From assembly GCA_026929865.2 (NCBI GenBank), contig CM049396.1:27236501-27300500 (forward strand): 64,000 bases of DNA, given 5' to 3'. The position numbers were made by a program, and so were the translations under genes. Of the stretch, positions 62,274 to 64,000 are shown one piece after another. This DNA is from Hyperoplus lanceolatus (taxonomy: Eukaryota; Chordata; Actinopteri; Uranoscopiformes; Ammodytidae). The first letter of the stretch is position 1. Every line of letters begins with the position of its first letter. The notes beneath the pieces were generated by a model. It ran no database searches. It saw only the letters and a program-made list of their open reading frames with translations, and was not told the DNA's origin.

Positions 62274-62504
62274 TACCGCAGCGATGCTCGGCTCGACATC
62301 GAATAAAACAAGAGTTTTGCCAGCATTTGGTTTGCCTGTGAAAGATGGACTGGGTCATTTCATTGGCTGTAGAAAGATGGATCTGGGCCTTTGATTGGAA
62401 GTGAAATACAGACTAACGGAGGATTCATACTCTATATGTGCAATTTCGAGGTTTGACCACGAGAGGTCGATCTAGCATAGGATTTCAGACACTATGCTCT
62501 AATG

Positions 62505-63596
62505 CAGTGGTTTTCAAACGGTGGGGCAGGGGGGGCGCGGATGAATATGTGAAAAAAAGAACAGTTTGTGTTTTTGATATTAACATCATATTAAGCAAAT
62601 GTAAGTTATCTTACAGAAAAGGAATACAATGTTTTGGTCTAGATAGTTAATAGCTTAATAATTAAATCAGATCATCGGGGAGATAATCCGAGGTTAACTG
62701 ATCATGTCACATTCACGTCTATGCACAGTGTGTATTGAGTTTATTTTAAAACATTTGGAAATGGCCTCAGTTTCCCATGCACTGTGTAGGCTATAGACTA
62801 TAGCCTATTTCAGCCTTGTCTGTGGAAATAAAGATATGGACAAGAGTTATTCTGCTTCGTTCCTCTCACTGCATTTAAATGCATTGGCCTATATTACAGA
62901 GAAATATGTCTCGTTAAAGAAAAAGAGCTCCAAGCCCAGCCCAGAGGACCCTGCATAATATTTTATTTTAAATAAATATTTTTATGGAAAATCCATGTGT
63001 CTTTCTTCAATAGCTTCTAATTCAACCGACCCAGTGTCTCCAAAATATTTGTTCACACAAAATTCCTCAGATTTAGCCTCTATTTTCCTCTGAAAGTGCA
63101 CCAGATTCATGCATTTCACTTCAAAAGGGTAAAAAAAAATCTCCCAGGGGGGCATACCCCCGGACCACTCTAGGAGGGTCAGGATCTCTGTTGGCTACTA
63201 ATTTCACCTAGCAGGACATTGGAGGCACTAGCGAAAAAACACTGGGTAGGTGAATGACATTTAACAATATCAATAATTTTTATCAAAATCTTTCTGCCTA
63301 TCTCTCTCACTCCATTGCACACTCAGTCACTACTATCCATGCTTAAAGGAAACAGGATTAAACCACTGGATTAAGATGTTCAAATGTATTTTTTAAAAAA
63401 TTAACAAAAACATACTTCGATAAAGATGTTTAAAGAAATGTGTTTAAAAACGCACAACGATGTTTAGAATGTTTCAAAAATATGTTTAAAATGTGTAAAA
63501 TAATGATAAGATATTTCAAAACACACAGGGATTTTGAAAAAAAAAAAATTGTTCTCTGAGGGGGGGGCTCACTCTCTCACACTTTGCAAACCCCTG
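62505..63596. mobile_element. hAT-type element with perfect 8-base TSD
   Basis: CTCTAATG at 62497-62504 and 63597-63604. Ends CAGTGGTTTTCAAACGGTGG and TTTGCAAACCCCTG. No transposase. It holds a segment (about 63077-63195, with AAAGTGCACCAGATT) shared with 55830-55920 and, inverted, 26600-26700. Confidence 0.87.
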
Positions 63597-63604
63597 CTCT
63601 AATG

Positions 63605-64000
63605 GATACTTATTCATTATTTTCCCTCACTATTGATGGAAAATATAATGTAGCCTAGTGTCTAAATTAAATGAATTTAAAAAGCAAACAATTTCTAAAA
63701 ATGTGTTGATATATATACTCCTGTTGCACTTAACGTGCGGTGTATGCTGATCAGGTTTTTACATTCACTCATAATTCACACATAGGCCTTGGCCTTCATG
63801 GGGGAGTATTGGGTTTCAGATATAGTCTCTGAGCAGAGCAGGGTCCAGTTCACCACAAATAAACTCACACATGATAGCCTAATGTTGAACTCTTGTTTAA
63901 GGTTAAAGTTAAAACTTCATAGTAATTTCATCCATTAAATACAGTACATGCAATTAACCTTACCTTAATGGCATACAAATCAAGACAGGGATACAAAAAA
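63605..64000. other. No gene seen
   Basis: No supported feature to the right edge. Confidence 0.4.

Overview
The window is vertebrate, and almost certainly teleost fish, nuclear DNA. It is AT-rich and mostly non-coding, with long CA/GT microsatellites. It carries exons with GT-AG introns from two conserved vertebrate genes, one nuclear tRNA gene, and a dense set of fish-type repeats (hAT, Tc1/mariner and pogo-like, PIF/Harbinger-like and TTAA-target elements, L2-like LINEs, tRNA-derived SINEs, solo LTRs).

Host genes. Both recognised protein genes lie on the minus strand. At the left edge are the first two coding exons of a Sec61 alpha gene (translocon channel of the endoplasmic reticulum): a 7-base first coding exon at 1058-1064 and a second exon at 118-185. 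The rest of the gene runs off the left edge. Its upstream DNA (1177-1208) holds two TGACGTG cores of the kind bound by unfolded-protein-response factors. From 13945 to 20665 lies a complete inositol hexakisphosphate kinase gene (ip6k2-like): five coding exons with matching phases, 494 codons, and all kinase signature motifs. A tRNA-Phe(GAA) gene lies on the minus strand at 62201-62273. I recognise no other host gene; 42-64 kb looks intergenic or intronic.

Layout. 1-1.3 kb: 5' end of sec61a. 1.3-13.6 kb: intergenic, with microsatellites, one Tc1-like element, an L2-like tail, a SINE and a pogo-like element. 13.6-20.7 kb: ip6k2, with a TTAA element in intron 4 and a pogo-like element in intron 2. 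22.2-24.4 kb: Tc1-like element with a pogo-like element inside it. 26.2-28.4 kb: hAT element with LINE debris. 28.6-36.5 kb: a nest of elements within elements up to four levels deep. 36.9-39.5 kb: a further Tc1-like copy split by a long-inverted-repeat element. 40.8-42.2 kb: pogo-like element holding a solo LTR. 44.3 and 47.9 kb: two copies of a 0.5-kb non-transposon segment. 51.2-53.0 kb: 5'-truncated L2 LINE. 54-64 kb: solo LTR, three hAT elements, a SINE tail and the tRNA gene.

Most transposon calls rest on terminal inverted repeats plus target-site duplications (TSDs) read directly from the sequence. Several are confirmed by the empty site in sister copies elsewhere in this same window. 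Family names for elements without a transposase are inferences from termini and TSD length. The host genes share strand but show no functional link beyond adjacency; the dominant story of the window is layered transposon insertion and local rearrangement.
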